A stretch of DNA of 64,000 bases, taken from positions 35,591 through 99,590 of the forward strand of contig URZO01000006.1 of NCBI GenBank assembly GCA_900552465.1, written 5' to 3'. This stretch comes from an uncultured Parabacteroides sp. GTDB lineage: Bacteria; Bacteroidota; Bacteroidia; Bacteroidales; Tannerellaceae. Every line of letters begins with the position of its first letter. Position 1 is the first letter of the stretch. This document shows positions 16,490-24,758 of the stretch, one piece after another. The position numbers and the translations under genes are program-made. The notes below the pieces were generated by a model. It was given only the letters and a program-made list of their open reading frames with translations, was not told the origin of the DNA and made no database searches.

Positions 16490-18571
16490 TTAATTATCTA
16501 AAACTAAACGGAATCCTACTGTATTAGAATAGCTCCCCGTCGGCTGCATTGAACTTCGTCCTATTGTAGATCCAGTGCCCCATCCTCTTATCACTTTTTC
16601 TGTCCCAGTTGACGGCCCTTGTGGGTTGTTTGTGTTAGAAATTACTAATGGATAAGAATACCAGTCCAAACAAAATTCTCCTACATTCCCAGTCATGTCA
16701 TAAAGACCTAATTCATTCGGTTGTTTTTGACCTACAAATACTGTTGTTTGTGCTTGTGCATATTTGACAAGCCAACCAACTTCATTAAAATAATTACTAC
16801 CACTGTAAATGTAACCCTTACTTTTATTTCCACCACGAGCAGCATATTCCCATTCAGCTTCTGTTGGTAAACGATATTTTTTCCTTGTAAGATTGTTTAT
16901 TTCTTCAATAAACTCTAAGGTTTCTGCCCATGAAATGTTCGTGACAGGTAAATTATCTCCTTGGAAATCAGAATTATTATATCCCATTACATCAAACCAT
17001 TGTTTTTGAGTGATTTCATATTTTCCTATATAAAAACTGTTTAAAGAAACAGATGAAAGATTATTGAAAACAAAGTTACCTCCATCAACTTTGATCATTT
17101 CTATATCTGGAACTATTTTTTTGGATGACGTTTTATATTTATACTGTACTATTATTTTAGAGGCATTATATTGACCTGAGCTAATATTTAATATGGCTAT
17201 TCTGTCTTTTGAAGTATAGTTATAAGTCATATCAATCTGACATTCTTCATTAGAATGACCAGATTCTTTAATAAGAGTACACCAATCTTCATCACACGAA
17301 GCAATCCAGTCCCCAGGACTTGTAATTTTAAACCAATATCGCCATACTTGGAAAATACCAATTGATACATCGCAAAAATCTGAAATTGGATTATTTTTCA
17401 TGTCTTGTATTATTATATGCTGTTTTGTTCCCGTACTCTCTTGTATCGTTAATGTAGCAATTCGGTGTTTAGAACTATTGTTTTCTTTTACAGAATAGTA
17501 GATTATACCATTGCCATATCCCGATGTCGTTTGAACAGTACACCAATCCTGATCTGAAGTGACAGACCATGCGGAGTTGGAACTTATTGTGAAATAGCAA
17601 GATTGATTCCCTTCTGGTATAATTTTATGTGCTAATGTAGAAAGAGTAAATTGTCCTTCTGGGTTTAAGTTGGCTAATTGTTCTAATTTAATAGATTCTG
17701 TTTTATTTAAATATTGTATTTGTATAGTCGTAATTCGCTTATCTTCTAAATTATTTTTTTCTATTGATACTTTGATTTCCGCGTTATCTATCCCTGATGT
17801 CGGAGTTATTGTACACCAATTCTGGTCACAAGAAACTTTCCACTCAACATTTTTAGCTTCTATCTCAAATTGATAAGTTCCTCCCTCAGCCGCAGCTTCA
17901 ATCGTTGTTGTTGATACTTTTAAGTATTGTTCATCTGTTTGGAATGATTTTATCTCTCCATAACTGATTGTACCATTTTTATATTTGATGTATGCTTTGT
18001 GGTAATAAACGGTACCAGGATCTAATTCTTTAACTTCAAAACTCATATTGTTTCCTGTTACATTTGAGTTAGATGCAGTCAAGATGTTTTCTTTGCACAA
18101 TTCATCTGTTGTATAAATAACGCCTACTTCACTAATATTTGTCCCACTAAACGATATTGGAAGGACTGCACTTTCGAATGTAATACCTGTCGCATCTCCT
18201 GTTGTGACAGAGGGGAACTTAGTTATGAAATTCTTTGTTTCACTGGATATTTTATTCCCTGTCTTATCCTCAGCAAAGACTTTATAAAAATATTCCGTCC
18301 CTTGTTCGAGATCTTTTAGTTGAATAGATATTTCTCCATTTGCTTTTTCTGCATATTGCATTTGAGCATTAGACAATTCTTGCTCTGTTCCATACATGAC
18401 TCCTGCTTTATGAGCATTTCCGGTTATGGAAAATTGGATATCAGAAGTGGTATAGTCTATTGAGCTACTTTTTATATTCTCAATAGCTATTACAGTGGAG
18501 GGGACAGGGTCACTTTCACAGCTCATACAGAGGAATAAGTATAATAGTATAGTTAGATATTGTATTTTCAT
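16490..18571 (-). CDS. Surface lipoprotein: Fn3-like, BACON repeats, C-terminal SUMF1 fold
   Basis: 693-residue lipoprotein (signal ending FLCMSCESD). Domains in order: two Fn3-like modules (20-205); three BACON-type modules, each marked by a D-Q/E-x-W-C motif (CDQNWC, SDQDWC, CDEDWC); and a SUMF1/formylglycine-generating-enzyme fold (about 475-693) with YEITQKQWFDVMGY, YRLPTEAEWEYAARGG, LGLYDMTGNVGEFCLDWY and the end VGFRLVLDN. The SUMF1 part has a single Cys, so the catalytic Cys pair of true sulfatase-activating enzymes is absent. A binding or scaffold role is therefore likelier (inference). BACON domains bind carbohydrate or mucin in some proteins. Directly upstream of the caspase-like gene. 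Confidence 0.8.
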   Translation of the reverse strand: MKIQYLTILLYLFLCMSCESDPVPSTVIAIENIKSSSIDYTTSDIQFSITGNAHKAGVMYGTEQELSNAQMQYAEKANGEISIQLKDLEQGTEYFYKVFAEDKTGNKISSETKNFITKFPSVTTGDATGITFESAVLPISFSGTNISEVGVIYTTDELCKENILTASNSNVTGNNMSFEVKELDPGTVYYHKAYIKYKNGTISYGEIKSFQTDEQYLKVSTTTIEAAAEGGTYQFEIEAKNVEWKVSCDQNWCTITPTSGIDNAEIKVSIEKNNLEDKRITTIQIQYLNKTESIKLEQLANLNPEGQFTLSTLAHKIIPEGNQSCYFTISSNSAWSVTSDQDWCTVQTTSGYGNGIIYYSVKENNSSKHRIATLTIQESTGTKQHIIIQDMKNNPISDFCDVSIGIFQVWRYWFKITSPGDWIASCDEDWCTLIKESGHSNEECQIDMTYNYTSKDRIAILNISSGQYNASKIIVQYKYKTSSKKIVPDIEMIKVDGGNFVFNNLSSVSLNSFYIGKYEITQKQWFDVMGYNNSDFQGDNLPVTNISWAETLEFIEEINNLTRKKYRLPTEAEWEYAARGGNKSKGYIYSGSNYFNEVGWLVKYAQAQTTVFVGQKQPNELGLYDMTGNVGEFCLDWYSYPLVISNTNNPQGPSTGTEKVIRGWGTGSTIGRSSMQPTGSYSNTVGFRLVLDN

Positions 18572-18583
18572 AATAAATAAATT

Positions 18584-20977
18584 TTATTTGTAATACACTG
18601 TTGCGTTACCAATAGAATATGTTTTGAATTCTTGTCCGGATTTGATATATAATGATAATCCATCCATACCAGAACATTGCAAAGACGTTATTTTAGTATT
18701 ATTAGATATATCTAATGTAGATAAACTGTTATATCCGCAAGATAATATTTCTAACTTTATATTTTGTGTTAAATTAATATTTGAGATTTTGTTCCAGTCA
18801 CATTGTAATATTGTTAACTCTTTATTATTAGATAAATCCAAAGATTGTATTTGATTAGAATCACATGATATATTTGTAAAACGAACATTGTTGTGTGTGT
18901 CTAATGATGTTAATTTATTTGCATAACAATATATCATTCTCAAATTGGGACATTGACTAATATCTAAATGTGTTAACTCATTCCTTGCACACCATATTTC
19001 TTGCAAATTTGGATTTGATCCTAAGTTCAGAGATGCTAATTGATTAAAGTCACAAACTAACGAACGTAATTTTGTGTTTTTACTAACATCTAATGATGTT
19101 ATTTTATTTCCCGGGCAATATATTTTCAATACAGAAGTAAAGTGTTCTATCCCTTGTAAAGAATTAATACTCATTGTATCACACCATATACTCGTAACTA
19201 TTGACGCTTCTTCCTCTGATATCTCTCCATCCTTATCTGTGTCAAATTTTTCAATCAAATACGCCTTGAAATTAGCATCCGGTATATTAATTATAGCAAC
19301 CTCAACTTTCCCCTCTTGTGTCACCGTAACCGTCTTAGATAGATTGCCCGCATTTACAGTCATCATTGCTGTTCTTGTCTGCGACTGCGTATTTGCAGCA
19401 ATTGAGCACGTGATTGTTTTATTGCCACTTCCGGAGGTTACAGAAGGAGTACACCACGTCTGATTGGATGAGATAGTCCAATTCGTATTACATGAAATGC
19501 TGAAACTCGACGTCTGATCGCCTGCCGTTACAGATAAAGATTCAGGGGATACGGATAAGTTGGGGGCTATTTCTGTTTGTCCTTCTTGAGTTACTGTTAT
19601 TTGAATCAATGATGAACTTGTTTTTATATTGACAATAGCTGTTCGCCCTTGAGTGGATGTATTGGCCGTTATAGTAAAAGAAATCGTTTGATTATTGGAA
19701 CCGGATGTTGTTGCGAAGTTGCACCAGGATTGATCGGATGTAATAGCCCAGTTCGTGTTACTTGTGATCGAAAATTCACCGTGTCCTGCTTCCGGACCAA
19801 ATATAAAGGAATCTTTTGATACAGCTAATGCCTGATTTGTTCCTGATTGGGTTACTGTTATTTTCTGAATCAGATTTCTGGCTTTTACAGTAATCGTTGC
19901 ACTTCTTTCTTGAGTGGATGTGTTCTCTGAAACATCAAAAAAAACTGTTTGATTGTTAGATCCCGCTGCAATAGAGGGTACACACCAAGACTGGTCACAA
20001 GAAATTGTCCAGTTCATATTGCTTGTGACCGTGAAATTATATGTGTTTCTATTAGCATTGACTGCAAATGTATTGGTCGATACCGCCAATGTCGCTGATT
20101 TACTCTGCTGTATAACCGTTATCTTTTGAGTCAACGTTCCGGCTTTGATTGTTAAAGTTGCATTTCTTTCTTGTGATAACGTGTTTTCAGTCGTTGTGAA
20201 AGACAACGTGTTTTCTCCATTTCCGGATGATGACGACGGGACACACCAGGGCTGATCGGAGGAAATTGTCCAGGACAAGCTTGTATGAATGATAAAATTA
20301 TATGATCCGCTTTCCGGGCTGACGGAAAAATAATTCGAGGAAACAGACAAATTCTCATCGCATCCTTTTTGATTGATTGTGATCTTTTGAACTTGGGTTC
20401 CGGCTGTGACAGTTACTACTGCTTGCCTTGCAGATGTCGATGTATTCTCTTTTAGTTTGATGTTAATAGAATCCTTTTGAATACCGGCATCGGGTGAGAC
20501 TTCACACCAACTTTGATCGGAAGACGTGCGCCAATCTGCGTTACTTCGAACTTCGACCTTGTAGATACTCTCTTTGTCACTCGCCTCTATATTATTGACA
20601 GAAGTAGATAATAGCACTTGTTCAGTCATAAACGATTTGGTTATTCCATAAATACTGTTTGACTTGCCGGAAGCGTAAGCTTTATAAAAATATTTAGTCC
20701 CGGCAGACAGGTTGGATAGTTGGAAATTGAATTCCGTACCAGTGATTTCCTGTGTGGAACTTTTATTTACAGTGCTGGAATTGAATAGAGAATCCGTGCT
20801 GCAAAAGACACCTATTTCATTAATAATGTCGTTTTTGTCCATTGAGACCTGGATCGACGCACTGTTAGTCGTGATGTTAGTAGCATTGCCCGTAGAAACG
20901 GCAATTTGCATAGGCGTAGGTTCGTCTTCGCATCCCCATAACAGTAATAGACTGAAAATGTATAAAATCTGTTTCAT
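18584..20977 (-). CDS. Surface lipoprotein: BACON x5, EF-hand, leucine-rich repeats
   Basis: 797-residue lipoprotein. The start at 20977 (MKQILYIFSLLLLWGC) is preferred because the upstream in-frame Met at 21007 overlaps the preceding gene and would spoil the signal peptide. CEDEP after the lipobox fits an acidic surface-export signal. Domains: one Fn3-like module; five BACON modules (SSDQSWC, SSDQPWC, SCDQSWC, TSDQSWC, SSNQTWC); an EF-hand (DTDKDGEISEEE); then about eight ~21-residue leucine-rich repeats of the form L-x-C/LDLS-x-N (NKITSLDVSKNTKL and so on). Looks like a rod presenting an LRR recognition head. Paralogous at its N-terminus to the next lipoprotein gene. Confidence 0.8.
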   Translation of the reverse strand: MKQILYIFSLLLLWGCEDEPTPMQIAVSTGNATNITTNSASIQVSMDKNDIINEIGVFCSTDSLFNSSTVNKSSTQEITGTEFNFQLSNLSAGTKYFYKAYASGKSNSIYGITKSFMTEQVLLSTSVNNIEASDKESIYKVEVRSNADWRTSSDQSWCEVSPDAGIQKDSINIKLKENTSTSARQAVVTVTAGTQVQKITINQKGCDENLSVSSNYFSVSPESGSYNFIIHTSLSWTISSDQPWCVPSSSSGNGENTLSFTTTENTLSQERNATLTIKAGTLTQKITVIQQSKSATLAVSTNTFAVNANRNTYNFTVTSNMNWTISCDQSWCVPSIAAGSNNQTVFFDVSENTSTQERSATITVKARNLIQKITVTQSGTNQALAVSKDSFIFGPEAGHGEFSITSNTNWAITSDQSWCNFATTSGSNNQTISFTITANTSTQGRTAIVNIKTSSSLIQITVTQEGQTEIAPNLSVSPESLSVTAGDQTSSFSISCNTNWTISSNQTWCTPSVTSGSGNKTITCSIAANTQSQTRTAMMTVNAGNLSKTVTVTQEGKVEVAIINIPDANFKAYLIEKFDTDKDGEISEEEASIVTSIWCDTMSINSLQGIEHFTSVLKIYCPGNKITSLDVSKNTKLRSLVCDFNQLASLNLGSNPNLQEIWCARNELTHLDISQCPNLRMIYCYANKLTSLDTHNNVRFTNISCDSNQIQSLDLSNNKELTILQCDWNKISNINLTQNIKLEILSCGYNSLSTLDISNNTKITSLQCSGMDGLSLYIKSGQEFKTYSIGNATVYYK

Positions 20978-20990
20978 CTTTGTTATTCTA

Positions 20991-21848
20991 TTAAAACATG
21001 ATACCAATTGAAATATTCCCTTCTCCGTTTTTATGTCCTTGCCCTATCAGGCAGTTAAAACCGCCGCCGACAGTAAGCATCTTTATTTTGAACAGAACTC
21101 CCAGCTCCGGATCGATACCGGAATAGGTCCCACTCTGTATTTCGATGTTCTCGTTATTGATCGTTTCCCATTGCAACCATTTATTACCATATCCGATACC
21201 GGCATATATACAGATGTATGGATGAAGTTGGCCGATCGCTCCTGCGTATGCAGAAAAACGGCCTTTCTTTGAGTTACCGCTAAAAAAGGCATCATCCACA
21301 TCCCCTTTTGTCGCGTTTTTATCTTTACTCCCAAAAGCCGATTTAACTTTCACATAGCCTCCCCATTTTTTCACGTATCCCAACATAAGTGAGTAAGACA
21401 TTGTATTTCCGAAAGAGCACCCCGGTAAAACCATAAAACTGCCTCTTGGCGTTTTGACTTTCGCCTCTTGGGGTATCGACTTTCGAGAAGGTTCTGCAGG
21501 AACAATCTCTTCTTGCTTGGAAATTGTCGATATGGAAGAAGGATGCAGGATGATTTTAAAAATGAAATTTCCCATGATTACATCATCCTTCAGGCAGTTC
21601 CAGTAAATTGTTTTCTTTCCGCTCGCCTGGTTCGTGATGTCGCCTTGTATTGTCTTACATTCGTTCCAGGTAAGTCCGTTGTTGTCTGAATATTGCAATA
21701 GCAGGGAGCAGAAAACCGGAGTTTCCAGCATACAGTTTACAATGATTGTGTCGTTGTTTGCCGTAGCGACTACCTCCTGTACCTGTTGTGCTTTTGTCGC
21801 TGAAAGATGTAATAGTCCGAATAATAGTATAAAAATGAAGCGCTTCAT
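20991..21848 (-). CDS. Predicted outer-membrane beta-barrel-like protein of the cluster
   Basis: 285 residues with signal peptide (FIFILLFGLLHLSATKAQ). The N-terminal ~95 residues look like a beta-sandwich (LLLQYSDNNGLTWNECKTI, KTIYWNCLKDDVIMGNFIFK). After a Pro/Lys-rich linker the C-terminal ~150 residues resemble a small outer-membrane barrel (YSLMLGYVKKWGGYVKVKSA, ICIYAGIGYGNKWLQWE, GISI-like end NISIGIMF with terminal Phe). No named family was recognised. It lies 7 bases after the anti-sigma gene and 13 before the BACON/LRR lipoprotein, so it is part of the same operon and may anchor or export the lipoproteins (inference). Confidence 0.55.
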   Translation of the reverse strand: MKRFIFILLFGLLHLSATKAQQVQEVVATANNDTIIVNCMLETPVFCSLLLQYSDNNGLTWNECKTIQGDITNQASGKKTIYWNCLKDDVIMGNFIFKIILHPSSISTISKQEEIVPAEPSRKSIPQEAKVKTPRGSFMVLPGCSFGNTMSYSLMLGYVKKWGGYVKVKSAFGSKDKNATKGDVDDAFFSGNSKKGRFSAYAGAIGQLHPYICIYAGIGYGNKWLQWETINNENIEIQSGTYSGIDPELGVLFKIKMLTVGGGFNCLIGQGHKNGEGNISIGIMF

Positions 21849-21855
21849 AATTTAG

Positions 21856-22473
21856 TTATTTGTTAGAAAAAAGGATTTGTCCGGAATAGGACTGTTCGTC
21901 AACAGTCAAATCCCAGGTTATATATGGATAAGGACTAAGTGTCGTTACAGGTAAAGAATATTCCATTCCGTTTCCTTTGACATCAAACAGAGTCGTGTCC
22001 TCATATTGCACTTTCAAATGGAAAGAGCATGAGGAATCCCATTTAAATAAAACCGGTTGGCTGTGTTTTATTTTGACTGTATCTTGGTCTGGGAACAATA
22101 ATTTTATGTCGGCCTTACCATTTGATGCACGATTCCGGTATTCGATAGAGGTCGGATATAAACCTTTCTCTGTCTGTTGTCTTTCATGCCGAAAAATTGA
22201 TATTCCAATTAATAGTAATAAACAGGCACCAACGGATAACCAGTATTTCAGGTGACGTATACGAACTGTTCCATTTGTGACGGAAGGAGTCTTTATATAA
22301 TAAAGATCCTCTCCACCTACGATTGAAGCAAGTCTGCGGATTTCCGTCATGTAGCTACGGCAAGCTTCGCAGTGGATCAAATGTTCCTGAAAGAGCGTTT
22401 CCTCCTCTTCTGTCATTTGATTCAAGAGGTATCGTTCCACTTGCTTTTTATTGCATATATTTTTGTTGTCCAT
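21856..22473 (-). CDS. Zinc-finger anti-sigma factor, membrane-bound
   Basis: 205 residues. The N-terminal zf-HC2/ZAS domain has the signature H-x3-C-x2-C (His31, Cys35, Cys38 in HLIHCEACRSYM), the hallmark of many ECF anti-sigma factors. One transmembrane helix follows (YWLSVGACLLLLIGISIF, about 78-95). The C-terminal ~100 residues would be periplasmic and beta-rich. The topology suits a transducer that releases a sigma factor when the envelope changes. It lies directly downstream of the sigma-like gene (gap 49 bases), the usual order. Which protein it binds is inferred from position only. Confidence 0.8.
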   Translation of the reverse strand: MDNKNICNKKQVERYLLNQMTEEEETLFQEHLIHCEACRSYMTEIRRLASIVGGEDLYYIKTPSVTNGTVRIRHLKYWLSVGACLLLLIGISIFRHERQQTEKGLYPTSIEYRNRASNGKADIKLLFPDQDTVKIKHSQPVLFKWDSSCSFHLKVQYEDTTLFDVKGNGMEYSLPVTTLSPYPYITWDLTVDEQSYSGQILFSNK

Positions 22474-22522
22474 AATATTTTGTTGTTTTATCTATTATCT
22501 GGGAGGTAAGCTGAATGTGACA

Positions 22523-23665
22523 TTATTCCTGTTCTTTTTTTATTTTGATAAAACGTTCTTGTAATGTTTTCCGGGTCCGTTCATATTCTTTTCTTGTCTT
22601 GACTACTATTTTGGAAAAATCGGAAGAGTCCGGATTCATATTGTACTTTTCCTCTACAATCTTGTTATAGCATTGTCCTTTTATAACTTTCCTGAGCAAA
22701 ACATCCACTTTATCTTCTATTCCATATGTCAGAGAGTGGTAAAAAGGATGTTTCGGATTTAATAGAATGATTGCAATGGCATAGGCCACTTCATAAGCAT
22801 TATGGATATCTACGTCAACAAGAGAATGAAAAGGTTTTTCTTCTTCTTTTTCATCTTGCACTTCCTGCTCCAAATAGGGGAACTGGTCGAGCGGTTCTTC
22901 CTTAACGGCATACTTGGTTCTTTGATTTTGCAGGCGGTAATTGCATATTTGGATAATGTAGTTTCTGAAATCAGTACCGTTTTTAAAGGAAAGCGTATTA
23001 TTACATTCCTGTAGTTTCGATTGCAGAACTTCATAAGTGTCACTCCATGCCGAATCCTTTATCAGCTCGATTTGTTCCGTTTGCTGTGGGGCGAATAGCG
23101 CATGTCGTGCTGCAATATTAATGATTTCTTTAATGTATGAACAAGTTGCTTCCCAAAACGAAGATATGTTTTTCTTCAGATAATCGATGTATTGATCAAT
23201 CTCTAAAGGATATTGCCTGTCTATATGCTTCTGAAAAAAGGCATTAACGGATGTGGGGTTATCGAATGTCTCCTTGCATGAGCAGAATCGGCAATAGTAA
23301 TCTTCAAATATTTCAGACGGGAAAAACCATCCGATAGAAATTTTATTGTATTTCAATTCCTGGTCGAGTGGGGCATGATTTTTTTCTTTTTTACTTTTTA
23401 AATAAGACTTGGATATATGAGACAAATGCCTCTTCAGTTTCATATTTGATTTTTTCTGCTTGTCTATGAAATCTTGGTATTTGATGATCTCATTATAGAA
23501 GCAGTCTAAAAAATAAGTCTTGTTGAATACACTTCCCTTATATCGGAATAATGTTTGCTCTATCGCCTTCGACAGATTTTTTGTGGCACCAATGAATGTT
23601 AATTGATGTCTTTCTTCTTCCTTTAATAGTATTTCTCTTTTCAGGAGCAGGTTCTCATTTGTCAT
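22523..23665 (-). CDS. Divergent sigma-70-like transcription factor (tentative)
   Basis: 380 residues from the ATG at 23665. A longer frame from 23758 exists, but its first 31 codons run through the flanking repeat and are probably not translated. The N-terminal ~190 residues are charged, helical and unrecognised, with a CRFCSC cluster near residue 120. The middle (about 205-260; SAWSDTYEVLQSKLQECNN, then FRNYIIQICNYRLQNQRTK) resembles sigma region 2. The last ~90 residues (VDVLLRKVIKGQCYNKIVEE, then TRKEYERTRKTLQERFIKI) resemble region 4. Its position just before a ZAS anti-sigma gene supports this. It is much longer than ordinary ECF factors (~180 residues). Could instead be an unrelated regulator. 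Confidence 0.5.
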   Translation of the reverse strand: MTNENLLLKREILLKEEERHQLTFIGATKNLSKAIEQTLFRYKGSVFNKTYFLDCFYNEIIKYQDFIDKQKKSNMKLKRHLSHISKSYLKSKKEKNHAPLDQELKYNKISIGWFFPSEIFEDYYCRFCSCKETFDNPTSVNAFFQKHIDRQYPLEIDQYIDYLKKNISSFWEATCSYIKEIINIAARHALFAPQQTEQIELIKDSAWSDTYEVLQSKLQECNNTLSFKNGTDFRNYIIQICNYRLQNQRTKYAVKEEPLDQFPYLEQEVQDEKEEEKPFHSLVDVDIHNAYEVAYAIAIILLNPKHPFYHSLTYGIEDKVDVLLRKVIKGQCYNKIVEEKYNMNPDSSDFSKIVVKTRKEYERTRKTLQERFIKIKKEQE

Positions 23666-23710
23666 TTTTTCAATTATTAAAAATAAAAAGCGTGGTACTG
23701 TCACTATTTT

Positions 23711-23821
23711 GTCTGTGAGGCTCTGGTAAGCCCTGACTACAAATAAGCAACAGCCCACGCCTATAGCGTGAGACCTTTTTGCTTTTCCCTGTAGTCACAA
23801 AATTTACCAGATTTCACAGAC
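23711..23821. repeat. Island-flanking structured repeat, copy B, within a 111-nt palindrome
   Basis: The 79-nt part 23743-23821 matches copy A at 11839. Here the right half is also mirrored on the left: GTCTGTGA (23711), TCTGGTAA (23722) and TGACTACA (23734) pair with TGTAGTCA (23790), TTACCAGA (23804) and TCACAGAC (23814). Inside are AAGCAA/TTGCTT and CACGC/GCGTG. Five paired segments (8, 8, 8, 6 and 5 bp) give one long imperfect hairpin just upstream of the sigma-like gene. Confidence 0.8.
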
Positions 23822-23992
23822 TGGGATAAAGACGTAACGCCTCTTTACAATAATTTGATTTTTCTAATGTTATCAGGATCAGTTTTCACTAATCCGATAC
23901 AAAATTACGGATTTAACTTGAAAGATAAGGAATGAACTGCAGAAAAACGAAAGAAATACTGATTTTCTTTAGTTTTTCCCTATGATGTATCG

Positions 23993-24000
23993 TATATTTG
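23993..24000 (+). promoter_or_regulatory. -7 element (TATATTTG) for the HU-type gene
   Basis: TAnnTTTG match. It implies a start near 24007 and a ~135-nt leader holding the 21-bp repeat array. Between copy B of the flanking repeat and this element (23822-23992) I see nothing else recognisable. Confidence 0.5.
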
Positions 24001-24005
24001 ATGCC

Positions 24006-24109
24006 GAAGAAATCTGTTCCCGACGTTGTCAAGAATATATACGACAATATCGGGAAAATACTCGACAACGTCAAGAATATATACGACGTTGTCGAAAATA
24101 GATTTCTTC
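24006..24109. repeat. 21-bp-period CGAC array inside an inverted repeat, 5' leader of the HU-type gene
   Basis: Units beginning CGAC start at 24021, 24042, 24063 and 24084, exactly 21 bp apart (CGACGTTGTC, CGACAATATC, CGACAACGTC, CGACGTTGTC, each with an AT-rich tail). The block is closed by perfect inverted arms GAAGAAATCT (24006-24015) and AGATTTCTTC (24100-24109). It lies downstream of the predicted promoter, so it would be transcribed. Confidence 0.8.
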
Positions 24110-24142
24110 AGTATCAAATTCATCATTAATGCAATAGAAAAG

Positions 24143-24754
24143 ATGGGAAGAGTTAAGTTTGGAATCTATCAGATACCAGCAAAGAATGAGAAAGGCGGGA
24201 AGGAACAAAAAGTCTATGCGCGTCTAATTAGTAATGAGACGAAGAAGATGAGTGAGATATGTTCGTTTATTAACGAATGTTGCTCTGTTAATTCGGCTGA
24301 TATAAAGGGCGTTTTGGATGCTTTGTCTAAATATATAGGGCGTGAATTGTCTTATGGTTCTTGTGTGGAGTTGGAGGGACTGGGTTATTTTTCTCCCTCC
24401 TTAAAAACGACAAAAGCAGGAGTGAATGCAAAAGGTGTACCTCAGTACAGCGTGCGGGTGGACGGTGTGAATTTCCGTTGTTCTCAGGAGCTGAAGAAGA
24501 TCGTACAGAATGCCCGGCCGCAAAAGGTGAAGCGGACGAATGTCTCCAAGCTGGATTATGAAGGGCGTAAAGCTAAGATGCTGGAATATCTGGCTGCGCA
24601 TCGTTCTATAAATCTGACGGATTATCAGGAGTTGGTAAGTTGTACTTATTATATGGCAAAGAACGACTTTAAGAAGTTTGAAGAAGAAGCCCTTATACAA
24701 AAAGAAGGATATAGAACCCACCGGGTCTATATCCTTGCTGAACAGTCTATGTAG
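24143..24754 (+). CDS. HU-family DNA-binding protein (HU-HIG type)
   Basis: 203 residues from the ATG at 24143. The longer frame from 24026 would translate the repeat array into an internally repeated SRIYTT peptide and is rejected. The HU-like domain (about 1-125) has the HU-HIG pattern of Bacteroidales: VKFGIYQIPAKNEKG, KVYARLISNETKKMSEI, YGSCVELEGLGYFSPSL. The C-terminal ~65 residues (KLDYEGRKAKMLEYLAAHRS, INLTDYQEL) look like a helix-turn-helix-type extension. A chromosome-architecture or regulatory DNA binder. Single gene between the accessory cluster and the convergent thiamine operon. Confidence 0.8.
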   Translation: MGRVKFGIYQIPAKNEKGGKEQKVYARLISNETKKMSEICSFINECCSVNSADIKGVLDALSKYIGRELSYGSCVELEGLGYFSPSLKTTKAGVNAKGVPQYSVRVDGVNFRCSQELKKIVQNARPQKVKRTNVSKLDYEGRKAKMLEYLAAHRSINLTDYQELVSCTYYMAKNDFKKFEEEALIQKEGYRTHRVYILAEQSM

Positions 24755-24758
24755 GGAG

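Noticed and set aside
16490..18571. Diversity-generating retroelement target
   Set aside because: The SUMF1 fold fits, but no reverse transcriptase, accessory gene or template repeat is present in the window.
23666..23758. Extended N-terminus of the sigma-like protein
   Set aside because: The extra 31 codons run through the flanking repeat copy B; the ATG at 23665 begins the sequence that looks protein-like.
23711..23821. Integron attC site
   Set aside because: The paired blocks are suggestive, but the RYYYAAC/GTTRRRY consensus is missing and no integrase is nearby.
24026..24142. N-terminal extension of the HU-type protein
   Set aside because: It would translate the 21-bp repeat array into a repeated SRIYTT peptide and is not HU-like. 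The ATG at 24143 begins the recognisable domain.
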